64,000 bases of DNA from assembly GCA_023014485.1 (NCBI GenBank), contig JAJOZX010000995.1, positions 61,001-125,000 of the forward strand. The letters run 5' to 3'. A program made the position numbers and the translations under genes. Below the pieces are notes generated by a model that saw nothing but the letters and a program-made list of their open reading frames with translations, had not been told where the DNA came from and did not search any database. Shown here one piece after another: positions 32,779-43,214 of this stretch. Positions within the stretch are counted from its first letter, which is position 1; every line of letters begins with the position of its first letter. This DNA is from Bathynomus jamesi. Taxonomy: Eukaryota; Arthropoda; Malacostraca; Isopoda; Cirolanidae.

Positions 32779-33684
32779 CAGGGCGTCCCAAAAAAATGTA
32801 CACACACACTTTAAATACTTATAAAGGCAGTGTTTATTAAAATACATTTCATTTTCAAAATGTAATAGAATCTACAGGACATTATTTAATTGTTTTGTCA
32901 ACGCCTGTTTCAAACTGACGTCCGTCTGGTCCAGGCACTGCTGATAACGCGAAGCAATGGAATCGCAAACATCACGAAACATTTCGTTTGGTATTTGTGT
33001 GCATTCTCGTTCAATGGGCTGCTCTCAATTCAGCGACTGTTGCAGGTTTTATAGCGTAGACTTTGTCTTTTAAGTATCCCCATAAAAAAAGTCTAGTGGT
33101 GTGAGGTCTGGTAAACGCGGAGGGTATTATACGAAACCCCTTCGTCCAATCCACATCACATCGTGCCAAGTACCACTCGCAATACTCCACTCTTCGGTCC
33201 GGATCATCATCTTCATTAATAGCATGGACTAATCTGGAATGTAACTTTTCCATTGACAGCGCTTCAAAATGCGTTGGACAGACGATTCTGAAATTCCTAC
33301 CTCACGACTCGCTTGCCGCACAGATTTTCTTGGACTTTGGTGATACGTTTCCAGTACTTTCTTGCTTTGTGGGGCTTGTCGATGTCCGTGGTCTTCCGGA
33401 ACGCTTCTTGTGGAACATTCTGAACAGTTCCATCGGCTTCAAACTTATCTCTAATTCGAGTGATGGTAAGTCGCGTTGGTGGATCTGTTTGAAACTCCCT
33501 CCTAAACTGTCTTGCACTTCAACTGCGTTTTCACACTTCCAGTAGCATTTTAGAATGAATTTCCTTTGTTCAAAGCTTAGTCTGACTGCCATTATTAATT
33601 CTAATGGGTTTAACTTGGAAAGAAAGAAACATCAATTGAGCTATCAGCTGTTAAAGTGTGTATACATTTTTTTGGGACGCCCTG
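32779..33684 (-). mobile_element. Internally deleted mariner-type element, 906 bp
   Basis: The ends are CAGGGCGTCCCAAAAAAATG at 32779 and its reverse complement ending at 33684. The match continues through a GTGTGT-rich block for about 36 bp. TA lies on both sides, inside short TA runs. It keeps the two ends of a transposase gene on the minus strand. Confidence 0.88.
32872..33592 (-). pseudogene. Mariner-type transposase with missing catalytic centre
   Basis: From the ATG at 33592: MAVRLSFEQRKFILKCYWKC (helix-turn-helix start) and a linker [11 protein letters not shown]. The frame shifts near 33300 into [24 protein letters not shown] sequence. It then jumps directly to the C-terminal [16 protein letters not shown] block and ends with LTKQLNNVL at 32872. 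The segment with the first two catalytic Asp motifs (SDE and QDGAPPH) is gone. A second shift occurs near 33015. Confidence 0.8.
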
Positions 33685-33694
33685 TATATATATA

Positions 33695-34296
33695 CAGGGC
33701 GGGTAAAAAAAAAGTGACCCCTCAGAGGTAAACTGTCATATTAAAAAAAAGTAAGGGGACTAGAGTCCCAAACTTCATAGATGCTTACCTTAGCATGTTG
33801 TTCGCCTTTCACTTTATATAACTGATATTCGACGAATTAGTGGTGAAAGATATACTTTCCAACAAGATGGAGCCCCTGCTCACAGAGCATGCTAAACTGT
33901 CACATTCCTTGAGAACGAAATACCGGATTTTATCGAACCCAATATGTGGCCGGCTAGTAGCCCCGATCTTTCACCACTAAAGTATGGTGTTTGGGAAGCC
34001 CTGAAGTCGAAAGTTTACATCCCTGGTACCAATATAAGACACATAGATGAACTATGCGAAAGAATTCTGCTCGGCTGGGAGAAGGTGTCTCAACGATATA
34101 TAAACAGGTGTATTGATCAGTGGCGTCCACGTTTGGAGGCCTGCGTTGAGCAGGAAGGGGGACACATCGAGCAACTTCTCAATTAAGGCGAACAACATGC
34201 TAAGGTAAGCATCTATGAAGTCTGGGACTCTAGTCCCCTTACTTTTTTTAATATGACAGTTTACCTCTAAGGGGTCACTTTTTTTTACCCACCCTG
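33695..34296 (+). mobile_element. Short DD37D-spaced mariner derivative with ~110 bp inverted ends
   Basis: The inverted ends at 33695-33806 and 34187-34296 are nearly identical, unusually long for mariner. Both start CAGGGYGGGTAAAAAA and run inward to TTAGCATGTTGTTCGCC. Only 10 bp of TA-rich DNA separates it from the element to its left. It carries a C-terminal transposase fragment ending exactly at the inner edge of the right arm. Confidence 0.9.
33838..34186 (+). pseudogene. DD37D-type mariner transposase, C-terminal fragment
   Basis: Starts in FQQDGAPAHRA (second catalytic Asp), has one in-frame TAA after HRAC, and continues as PNMWPASSPDLSPLKYGVW to the TAA at 34184. I count 37 residues from the QD Asp to the position normally held by the third Asp, which fits the DD37D (maT-like) group. 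That position is Lys here (LKY instead of LDY), so the protein is catalytically dead as well as truncated. Confidence 0.85.
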
Positions 34297-34302
34297 TGTA
34301 TA

Positions 34303-34342
<40 letters not shown>

Positions 34343-34959
34343 CCTGATCGGGAGGTCGGGAGATCGAGTCCGTGCGAGGACTTTCTAATTTCAGACTTGT
34401 TTGTTGGGTTGTGGTTCGGATTCCACGTTATGCTTTGGATCTAAGGTGGGGGCGAAAAGCTTGTCCTTTGTCAGAATGAACAATTCAGGTGGAAGCAAAC
34501 TAAGTTTTTTTCAAGATTATATACAGTCCTGATAAAAAAAAAATTAGAAAATGTGTTCCTTTGCCATTTCTTCTCAATTTGTGACTGTGAATAACAAAAA
34601 ATAATTGCGCTTTACAATATTTTTCTTAACAATAATATCCTATCTTAGAAATCAATACAGATTTTGTAAGAAATAAAATCTTAGTGTTTTAGCTATTGTC
34701 TCCGTTGAACTAAAGGAACTAGTAAATGATAAATTTCAATTCAACTTACCAAACTATGTAGTCAAACTAAGTAAATTATATCGTACTTATTCATCCTTAG
34801 TTTATCAGATTATTATTATTAATTAATAATAACATAATCAGAACCTTTCTTTTCCTCGCGTTTCCATCAGCCATTTCTTTCTTCGGACTTAGATAATACG
34901 CTTTTTACAGTGAACTTCTACAATTCTCACAAATGACGACAATAATGACAATAACAATT
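34297..34959. other. (TA)n tract and unassigned interval
   Basis: (TA)n at about 34299-34334. GAGATCGAGTCCGTGC at 34361-34376 is weakly B-box-like, but no A box or tRNA fold was seen. The remainder is AT-rich with nothing supported. Confidence 0.45.
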
Positions 34960-35034
34960 TTATAACAATTTTGCTAAAGTAAATGAAATTAAAAGTTCTT
35001 GGCATCAAATTGGATGAAAAATTAAATTTTAAAA

Positions 35035-35095
<61 letters not shown>

Positions 35096-35660
35096 CATAT
35101 CAAATCAAAACTATTTAGCTTTCTCTACATACTATTTAACCTCAAAAAACAGTTCCTCAAAATGCCCTCCTCATACTGTATTACTCATTTATCCATCCAC
35201 ACTCGCAATATGGAATCACAGCATGGGGTAGTACAAAGAATTATAATTATAAACTGTATCCGCTGGAAGTAATTCATAAAAAATGTTTACGAACTCTCTA
35301 TCAGACAATGATAACGGACGATCTCATACCTCTCCAATGTTCAGAAACTTAAATATTCTAAAACTAAATGACCTCTATAAACTTATTGTCGGTATCAGTA
35401 TATACAAAGTTGCTAATAATAGAAACTGTACTTCACCCATTCACAGGGCGATTACCCGCCATCAGATCAACCATAATCATAATACAAGGCTCCCAATGAT
35501 TTCATACATAAATCAAATTATTCCATGCAAATTGCGAGAAATGCTCACTCCTACAAAGGGGCAGATATCTGGAACGCTATACCCATAAACATCGGACAAG
35601 CACCATCACTAATATCGGTTCGCAACTCACTAAAGAAACACTTTATAAACTCCTACTAAT
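34960..35660 (+). pseudogene. Jockey/CR1-like non-LTR ORF2, C-terminal relic
   Basis: Frame pieces match the C-terminal region of LINE ORF2 proteins: VLGIKLDEKLNFKRH (34993-35037), a FIHPHSQYGITAWGS-like block (near 35190), NILKLNDLYKLIVGISIYK (35355-35410), HNHNTRLPM, and LKKHFINSY at the end (35630-35658). Several shifts. A (CA)n tract has expanded inside the coding sequence at 35036-35093. Confidence 0.75.
35036..35093. repeat. (CA)n tract within the RT relic
   Basis: About 29 CA dinucleotides right after the FKRH codons. Confidence 0.95.
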
Positions 35661-35864
35661 GTATGTGTGTGTGTGTATATATATATATATTTCAATTTGT
35701 AAATATTACTAAACGATGAAAATCACCTATTATATATGCAAAATTCACAATCTTAAATGGATGCAATCATAAACCATATAAATTGTTATAATGTTATAAT
35801 GTTATAATGTTACAGACCAACAAAGACCCTCATCTGTATCTTTGTAACTTTAAGATTGTATCAT

Positions 35865-36416
35865 CAGTGGTGTAGTGCTAAATAAAGAAGTGAGGGAACG
35901 CATTTTGAAAGTGTTACTCAGATGCGGGGGGGGGGACAATGGCGAGCGCGGCGAGCCCATACAACTGGGGGTCCGGGGGCACTGTAAGCCCCCCGGGAAA
36001 TCTTTTGAAATCTGACCAATTTCAGGGATATTTTGAGGTCATATGCACTGGATATTAGGATATATTCCAAGGTTGAAGATGCAGCATTTCCAGTGTCATT
36101 AGATATACGACATCCAGTACGATCAATAAAAATAGCTAACAACTGGAATGATTAACTAAAAAAAAGTTAACAACTGGTACGCCGTGGTGACTTTCACCAG
36201 ATCTTTATAGGCTAGCATTGCCTCAGTCGAAGCTAAAAGAAATGAAGCAGTTAATGATTCTTTCTCATATTTCTTCTAGGGGTGGGAATTAAAATTTCAT
36301 GACGTTAGAGATTTGTAAGTTCGGATTTATTTGAAATAGTGAGGGAACGCCGTTCCGTCTACCAAAAAGAGTAAGGGAACGCCGTTCCCACGCGTTCCCA
36401 CAGCACTACACCACTG
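35865..36416. mobile_element. hAT-type MITE, copy 1
   Basis: The ends CAGTGGTGTAGTGCT and AGCACTACACCACTG are exact inverted repeats. Flanking GTATCAT occurs on both sides (35858-35864 and 36419-36425), with one or two bases of noise. The interior has no transposase. A ~550 bp copy with over 95 percent visible similarity is at 55181-55731. Confidence 0.88.
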
Positions 36417-36804
36417 TAGTATCATGATTTGTATTGTTCACCATTTTTCTTTTCTGTTATTTATTATTATTTCTATTATTATTTTCTATTATTTTAAAGA
36501 TTATTTACATTTTAATTTGTAATGGCAGAGTTAACTAAATGCAACATTATTTTATTTTCTACAAATTTTATTTATATTTAACATTTTCCTATGTAAAAAT
36601 AGAAAGTAATCTCAAAGACTGTCAATCTCAAACGCTGTCATTCTTTCCAACGCCATATTCAGATAAGAATACTGTAATTAAACTACAAAAATTAAACGTT
36701 AATCCCAACATTGTGTAAACCAGTATGGATGTAATGTATATCTTATGTAATGTGTTTTTTATGAATAAAGATTATTATTATTATTATATTTTATAAATTT
36801 TAAA

Positions 36805-36845
<41 letters not shown>

Positions 36846-37022
36846 TACATTGAAATGGTCTTTACTGACATTTGTTATTGCATCTGACATGTGTGTTTTG
36901 CATAAATCAAAGGTTTTAAAACGGCAAAATCTAAATCATTTTGTAACATCTTTTCTCAGTGTTTTTTATTGCCATTAGCCCCCTCCTTCCTACATAAAAA
37001 AAAAATTTAAAAAAAATAAATA
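36417..37022. other. AT-rich interval with trinucleotide repeats
   Basis: No coding feature. ATGAATAAAGATTATTATTA (36760-36779) looks like the 3' end of a LINE with an (ATT)n tail and could belong to the relic at 34960-35660, with the MITE inserted between. An (AAT)n run lies at about 36820-36842. Confidence 0.4.
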
Positions 37023-37052
37023 AATATATATATATATATATATAAGTTATAT

Positions 37053-37092
<40 letters not shown>
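37023..37092. repeat. (TA)n microsatellite left of the Penelope-like element
   Basis: TA dinucleotides interrupted by AAGTTATAT near 37045. Confidence 0.92.
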
Positions 37093-37094
<2 letters not shown>

Positions 37095-37179
37095 GCTATT
37101 GACTGATGGCGTGGAAAATGCAGTTTAATAATAAACAGGAACACCAGAGAAAAAATAAACATCGTTCAAGGTTTAATAG

Positions 37180-37219
37180 TACCAACGTTTCGGAATGCAC
37201 TAATTCCATCTTCAGGGCT
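37180..37219 (-). ncRNA. Hammerhead-ribozyme-like motif, left arm of Penelope element 1
   Basis: On the minus strand, CTGAAGA (37215-37209) is followed by a hairpin GGAAT-TAGTGC-ATTCC and then GAAAC (37191-37187). This is the conserved order of the hammerhead core, known to occur in Penelope-like elements. By eye stem I pairs poorly, so activity is unproven. Confidence 0.5.
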
Positions 37220-37725
37220 AAAACAATAAAATGCCAAATCACATACAAAATACAAATTGCTTAATAATAATTTAAAATAAAGTTAAAAAATTATAAAAAG
37301 TAGCTAAGAAAATGTAAAACATTAAAACTAAAAGGTAAATAAATGTGAAGTTAAAAAGTTACAATTATAAAAAGTAGCTGGAAAAAATATAAAAGCATTA
37401 AAACTGAAAGGTAAATAAAATAAAATAAACTAGTACCTTAACCAAAACATAGCAGATCTATCGATGATTCGTCAGAATTTAGGTCTGGTTTTAGTTTATA
37501 AATAAACAAAGATTCCATAATTTTAAGCTTAAGGTCAGAGCTTCCGGCAGCAAGTACGGCGAAATTAGACTGTGAAATTGGGTGGTTATTGTTGTGCGAG
37601 TGATTACGTATGAGAGAATTAGGTGGTTTGCTATAAGGGTTAAAAGCATAAAATGAAGTAAAAGCTAAATTACGTAAATTATTAGATAAAAAGTTAAAAC
37701 CTCTACTATGTGGGTCAAAGAATGA

Positions 37726-38484
37726 ATGTTTAAAAAGGTCCTTAAAAAAGAACTACTAAAATTTTCCGTGGAAGACCTTATATTTATATTCAACGGTGAA
37801 TATTTTAAACAGACTGAAGGTGTACAAATCGGTCTGCCTCTTGGTCCCACCTTAGCTAACGCGTTTCTGTGTCATCATGAAGTCAAATGGCTGAATGAGT
37901 GTCCTTCCAACTTCAAACCGGTTTTTTATAGAAGATATATTGATGACACTTTTCTCCTGTTCAAATCACCAGACCATATCCCTTTGTTTCGTAATTACCT
38001 TAATTCTAAGCACCCCAATATTCAATTTACTTCAGAAGTTGAATCTAATAGCTCTCTATCCTTTCTGGACATTAAGATAATAAAAATTAATTCCTCTTTT
38101 GAAACTTCCGTTTACCGAAAGCCGACATTCACCAATCTTACTACGAACTTTTCTTCCTTTATCCCTTTAGGTTTCAAACGAAATTTAATTTTGACTCTGG
38201 CCAATAGAGCTTTCAATATCTGTTCAGATTACTTTAAACTACACGATGAACTAGATTTCATCCGAAAACTCCTTGCCAAGAATAATTTCCCTTCTAGACT
38301 GGTGGAGACTACAATAGGCAGAACCTTAAATAGACTAATAAACCCTACAACTAGAGACTTAATTACAGTCCCCAAAGATATCCTGTATTTCACTTTGCCC
38401 TATATGGGAACCTCAAGTTTTAACATTAGAAACAAACTTTTAAAATTGCTCAAAGAATTCTACCCACAACTACAGTATGTATAA
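37726..38484 (+). pseudogene. Penelope-like reverse transcriptase, 3' two-thirds
   Basis: 252 open residues from the first ATG in frame; the RT N-terminus is missing, so this is a truncated gene. Penelope RT motifs: EGVQIGLPLGPTLANAFLCH (block before the palm), FYRRYIDDTFLLF with the two catalytic Asp residues (near 37935), then LSFLDIKI and VYRKPTFTN. The frame ends at a TAA after QLQYV, while the family product normally continues into a GIY-YIG endonuclease, which here follows in another frame. Not telomerase or a LINE RT: FLDIKI, YRKPT and the GIY-YIG partner define Penelope-like elements. Confidence 0.88.
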
Positions 38485-39132
38485 AAATTATATTCCCGTC
38501 TAAATCGATTTACCATTTATTTAAATACAAGGATGTTATTCCTACACTTCTTAAGTCATCCATAGTTTATCAATACAAGTGTGACCACTGTATGGGGTCA
38601 TATATAGGTAAAACTAAAAGACATTTAAAATCCCATATTTACGAACATCTCGGTAAATCGGTCCGTACAAATTTACCCCTTGGCAAACCACCTAATTCTC
38701 TCATACATAATCACTCGCACAACAATAACCATCCAAAATAAATTAAAATAGAGCTGGGCACTTGCGTTTTTTTTTTGCGGTACTGCGGTACTACCGTGTT
38801 GGTCGGTACCGCGGAAAGTACCGCGGGAAATTTGAATGCGGTAGCGGTACTGCTGTACTTTCAGCGATCCTTTGCGGTACTGCGTTATGCGGTACCGGTT
38901 TGGTAGTGCGGTAGTAGTACCGCAGTACCACAGTACCGCAAAAAAACGCGCAAAAAAACGCAAGTGCCCAGCTCTGCATGATGATGATCCAATTTCACAG
39001 TCTAATTTCGCCGTACTTGCTGCCGGAAGCTCTGACCTTAAGCTTAAAATTATGGAATCTTTGTTTATTTATAAACTAAAACCAGACCTAAATTCTGACG
39101 AATCATCGATAGATCTGCTATGTTTTGGTTAA
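38485..39132 (+). pseudogene. GIY-YIG endonuclease domain of Penelope element 1, interrupted
   Basis: Downstream of the RT, YKCDHCMGSYIGKTKRHLKSHIYEHLG (here only described; 38570-38655) carries the SYIGKT core and the Arg/His/Glu region of GIY-YIG nucleases. The C-terminus (SNFAVLAAGSSDLKLKIMES, near 39000-39060) lies beyond the MITE at 38749-38976 and ends at the TAA at 39130. An alternative version of the middle part (FDPHSRGFNFLSNNL) exists only in the antisense blocks, so the repeats come from a diverged copy. Confidence 0.8.
38749..38976. mobile_element. Short MITE with GCGGTA-rich palindromic interior
   Basis: The ends (T/C)AGAGCTGGGCACTTGCG are inverted repeats. The interior repeats GCGGTACTGCGGTA and its complement many times and is much richer in GC than its surroundings. 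It interrupts the Penelope GIY-YIG region. The end sequence is hAT-like, but I found no matching 8 bp duplication. Confidence 0.75.
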
Positions 39133-39488
39133 GGTACTAGGTACTAGTTTATTTTATTTTATTTACCTTTCAGTTTTAATGTTTTTATATTTTTCCCAGC
39201 TACTTTTAATTATTTTAAATTTTTAACTTCACATTTTTTAACTTCACATTTTTAACTTCACATTACGTATGAGAGAATTAGGTGGTTTGGCATAAGGGTT
39301 AAAAGCATAAAATGAAGTAAAAGCTAAATTACGTAAATTATTAGATAAAAAGTTAAAACCTTTACTATGTGGGTCAAAGTTTTAATGTTTTACATTTTCT
39401 TAGCTACTTTTTATAATTTTTTAACTTTATTTTAAATTATTATTAAGCAATTTGTATTTTGTATGTGATTTGGCATTTTATTGTTTTA

Positions 39489-39531
39489 GCCCTGAAGATG
39501 GAATTAGTGCATTCCGAAACGTTGGTACTAT
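39489..39531 (+). ncRNA. Hammerhead-ribozyme-like motif, right arm of Penelope element 1
   Basis: CTGAAGA (39492-39498), hairpin GGAAT/ATTCC, GAAAC (39516-39520), then GTTGGTA. Mirror of the motif at 37180-37219. Confidence 0.5.
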
Positions 39532-39577
39532 TAAACCTTGAAGGATGTTTATTTTTTCTCTGGTGTTCCTGTTTATT

Positions 39578-39593
39578 ATATATATATATATAT
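39578..39593. repeat. (TA)n between Penelope element 1 and the tRNA-like array
   Basis: Eight TA dinucleotides. Confidence 0.9.
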
Positions 39594-39666
39594 CGTAAAG
39601 AACGACGCTTGTATAGGAGATATTCCGCGCAAGACGAGAAAGAGAAAACAACAAATGAAAAAATGA

Positions 39667-39733
39667 AGTACCACCTGGGAATCGAACCCGGGATCTTCCG
39701 ATTGCCGGTCAGACGCGATACCACTACACCATG
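39667..39733 (-). ncRNA. tRNA-like sequence, first unit of array 1 (representative)
   Basis: The minus strand has TGGTGTAGTGG (A box, 39731-39721) and GGTTCGATTCC (B box, 39688-39678), both perfect matches to the pol III consensus, then TTTTTT at 39663-39658, a pol III terminator. The anticodon arm TCTGA-CCGGCAA-TCGGA pairs fully. The loop gives GGC at the anticodon position but has C instead of the near-universal U33. The acceptor ends pair poorly. The D-arm resembles tRNA-Val. Most likely a tRNA-derived, transcribable repeat rather than a working tRNA. Confidence 0.7.
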
Positions 39734-40724
39734 GACTTCACTCTTCCAAATGCCGTAATTCCTCTACATACTCGCAGAAACCAATGCCCCAAGGGGGCAC
39801 CTCCCGCATGCCGTAACATTATATACATTCAACTGCAAAGAACACGCAGTATAAATAACGTAAAGAACGACGCTTGTATAGGAGATATTCCGCGCAAGAC
39901 GAGAAAGAGAAAACAACAAATGAAAAAATGAAGTACCACCTGGGAATCGAACCCGGGATCTTCCGATTGCCGGTCAGACGCGATACCACTACACCATGGA
40001 CTTCACTCTTCCAAATGCCGTAATTCCTCTACATACTCGCAGAAACCAATGCCCAAGGGGGCACCTCCCGCATGCCGTAACATTATATACATTCAACTGC
40101 AAAGAACACGCAGTATAAATAACGTAAAGAACGACGCTTGTATAGGAGATATTCCGCGCAAGACGAGAAAGAGAAAACAACAATGAAAAAATGAAGTACC
40201 ACCTGGGAATCGAACCCGGGATCTTCCGATTGCCGGTCAGACGCGATACCACTACACCATGGACTTCACTCTTCCAAATGCCGTAATTCCTCTACATACT
40301 CGCAGAAACCAATGCCCCAAGGGGGCACCTCCCGCATGCCGTAACATTATATACATTCAACTGCAAAGAACACGCAGTATAAATAACGTAAAGAACGACG
40401 CTTGTATAGGAGATATTCCGCGCAAGACGAGAAAGAGAAAACAACAATGAAAAAATGAAGTACCACCTGGGAATCGAACCCGGGATCTTCCGATTGCCGG
40501 TCAGACGCGATACCACTACACCATGGGACTTCACTCTTCCAAATGCCGTAATTCCTCTACATACTCGCAGAAACCAATGCCCCAAGGGGGCACCTCCCGC
40601 ATGCCGTAACATTATATACATTCAACTGCAAAGAACACGCAGTATAAATAACGTAAAGAACGACGCTTGTATAGGAGATATTCCGCGCAAGACGAGAAAG
40701 AGAAAACAACAAATGAAAAAATGA

Positions 40725-40791
40725 AGTACCTGGAATCGGAACGAACCGGGATCTTCCGATTGCCGGTCAGACGCGATACCACTACACCATG
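40725..40791 (-). ncRNA. tRNA-like sequence, degraded unit of array 1
   Basis: The fifth unit differs from its neighbours over the T-arm: TGGAATCGGAACGAACCGGG replaces the usual segment, which destroys the B box and the T-stem. The A box is intact. Confidence 0.7.
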
Positions 40792-43214
40792 GACTTCACT
40801 CTTCCAAATGCCGTAATTCCTCTACATACTCGCAGAAACCAATGCCCCAAGGGGGCACCTCCCGCATGCCGTAACATTATATACATTCAACTGCAAAGAA
40901 CACGCAGTATAAATAACGTAAAGAACGACGCTTGTATAGGAGATATTCCGCGCAAGACGAGAAAGAAAACAACAAATGAAAAAATGAAGTACCACCTGGG
41001 AATCGAACCCGGGATCTTCCGATTGCCGGTCAGACGCGATACCACTACACCATGGACTTCACTCTTCCAAATGCCGTAATTCCTCTACATACTCGCAGAA
41101 ACCAATGCCCCAAGGGGGCACCTCCCGCATGCCGTAACATTATATACATTCAACTGCAAAGAACACGCAGTATAAATAACGTAAAGAACGACGCTTGTAT
41201 AGGAGATATTCCGCGCAAGACGAGAAAGAGAAAACAACAAATGAAAAAATGAAGTACCACCTGGGAATCGAACCCGGGATCTTCCGATTGCCGGTCAGAC
41301 GCGATACCACTACACCATGGACTTCACTCTTCCAAATGCCGTAATTCCTCTACATACTCGCAGAAACCAATGCCCCAAGGGGGCACCTCCCGCATGCCGT
41401 AACATTATATACATTCAACTGCAAAGAACACGCAGTATAAATAACGTAAAGAACGACGCTTGTATAGGAGATATTCCGCGCAAGACGAGAAAGAGAAAAC
41501 AACAAATGAAAAAATGAAGTACCACCTGGGAATCGAACCCGGGATCTTCGATTGCCGGTCAGACGCGATACCACTACACCATGGACTTCACTCTTCCAAA
41601 TGCCGTAATTCCTCTACATACTTCGCAGAAAACCAATGCCCCAAGGGGGCACCTCCCGCATGCCGTAACATTATATACATTCAACTGCAAAGAACACGCA
41701 GTATAAATAACGTAAAGAACGACGCTTGTATAGGAGATATTCCGCGCAAGACGAGAAAGAGAAAACAACAAATGAAAAAATGAAGTACCACCTGGGAATC
41801 GAACCCGGGATCTTCCGATTGCCGGTCAGACGCGATACCACTACACCATGGACTTCACTCTTCCAAATGCCGTAATTCCTCTACATACTCGCAGAAACCA
41901 ATGCCCCAAGGGGGCACCTCCCGCATGCCGTAACATTATATACATTCAACTGCAAAGAACACGCAGTATAAATAACGTAAAGAACGACGCTTGTATAGGA
42001 GATATTCCGCGCAAGACGAGAAAGAGAAAACAACAAATGAAAAAATGAAGTACCACCTGGGAATCGAACCCGGGATCTTCCGATTGCCGGTCAGACGCGA
42101 TACCACTACACCATGGACTTCACTCTTCCAAATGCCGTAATTCCTCTACATACTCGCAGAAACCAATGCCCCAAGGGGGCACCTCCCGCATGCCGTAACA
42201 TTATATACATTCAACTGCAAAGAACACGCAGTATAAATAACGTAAAGAACGACGCTTGTATAGGAGATATTCCGCGCAAGACGAGAAAGAGAAAACAACA
42301 AATGAAAAAATGAAGTACCACCTGGGAATCGAACCCGGGATCTTCCGATTGCCGGTCAGACGCGATACCACTACACCATGGACTTCACTCTTCCAAATGC
42401 CGTAATTCCTCTACATACTCGCAGAAACCAATGCCCCAAGGGGGCACCTCCCGCATGCCGTAACATTATATACATTCAACTGCAAAGAACACGCAGTATA
42501 AATAACGTAAAGAACGACGCTTGTATAGGAGATATTCCGCGCAAGACGAGAAAGAGAAAACAACAAATGAAAAAATGAAGTACCACCTGGGAATCGAACC
42601 CGGGATCTTCCGATTGCCGGTCAGACGCGATACCACTACACCATGGACTTCACTCTTCCAAATGCCGTAATTCCTCTACATACTCGCAGAAACCAATGCC
42701 CCAAGGGGGCACCTCCCGCATGCCGTAACATTATATACATTCAACTGCAAAGAACACGCAGTATAAATAACGTAAAGAACGACGCTTGTATAGGAGATAT
42801 TCCGCGCAAGACGAGAAAGAGAAAACAACAAATGAAAAAATGAAGTACCACCTGGGAATCGAACCCGGGATCTTCCGATTGCCGGTCAGACGCGATACCA
42901 CTACACCATGGACTTCACTCTTCCAAATGCCGTAATTCCTCTACATACTCGCAGAAACCAATGCCCCAAGGGGGCACCTCCCGCATGCCGTAACATTATA
43001 TACATTCAACTGCAAAGAACACGCAGTATAAATAACGTAAAGAACGACGCTTGTATAGGAGATATTCCGCGCAAGACGAGAAAGAGAAAACAACAAATGA
43101 AAAATGAAGTACCACCTGGGAATCGAACCCGGGATCTTCCGATTGCCGGTCAGACGCGATACCACTACACCATGGACTTCACTCTTCCAAATGCCGTAAT
43201 TCCTCTACATACTC

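Larger units (their letters stand above)
37093..39577 (+). mobile_element. Penelope-like element 1 with inverted terminal segments
   Basis: The 5' segment 37104-37718 is the reverse complement of the element's own 3' region: it matches 3' UTR at 39376-39570 and C-terminal coding at 38985-39130. The sense RT begins near 37719. A further antisense block (39258-39378) duplicates 37604-37718 inside the 3' UTR. Penelope-like elements are known for terminal repeats in direct or inverted order. (TA)n borders both ends. A 228 bp MITE sits in the GIY-YIG region. Confidence 0.88.
39594..43214 (-). repeat. Tandem array of ~265 bp units with tRNA-like sequences, forward part (14 units)
   Basis: About 13.7 head-to-tail units, period 263-266 bp, nearly identical except for one-base indels. 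Each has the same parts: GTAAAGAACGACGCTTGTAT, an A-run, the tRNA-like sequence (on the minus strand), CTCTTCCAAATGCCGTAATT, a GGTGCCCCC-type palindromic block and TATACATTCAACTGC. The tRNA-like parts begin near 39667, 39932, 40195, 40459, 40725, 40988, 41253, 41518, 41784, 42049, 42314, 42579, 42844 and 43108. Short open frames in each unit (66 residues, MDFTLPNAVIPL start) simply recur with the repeat and look non-coding. Confidence 0.95.

Noticed and set aside
34361..34380. SINE B box (GAGATCGAGTCC)
   Set aside because: No A box upstream at the right distance, no terminator and no second copy seen.
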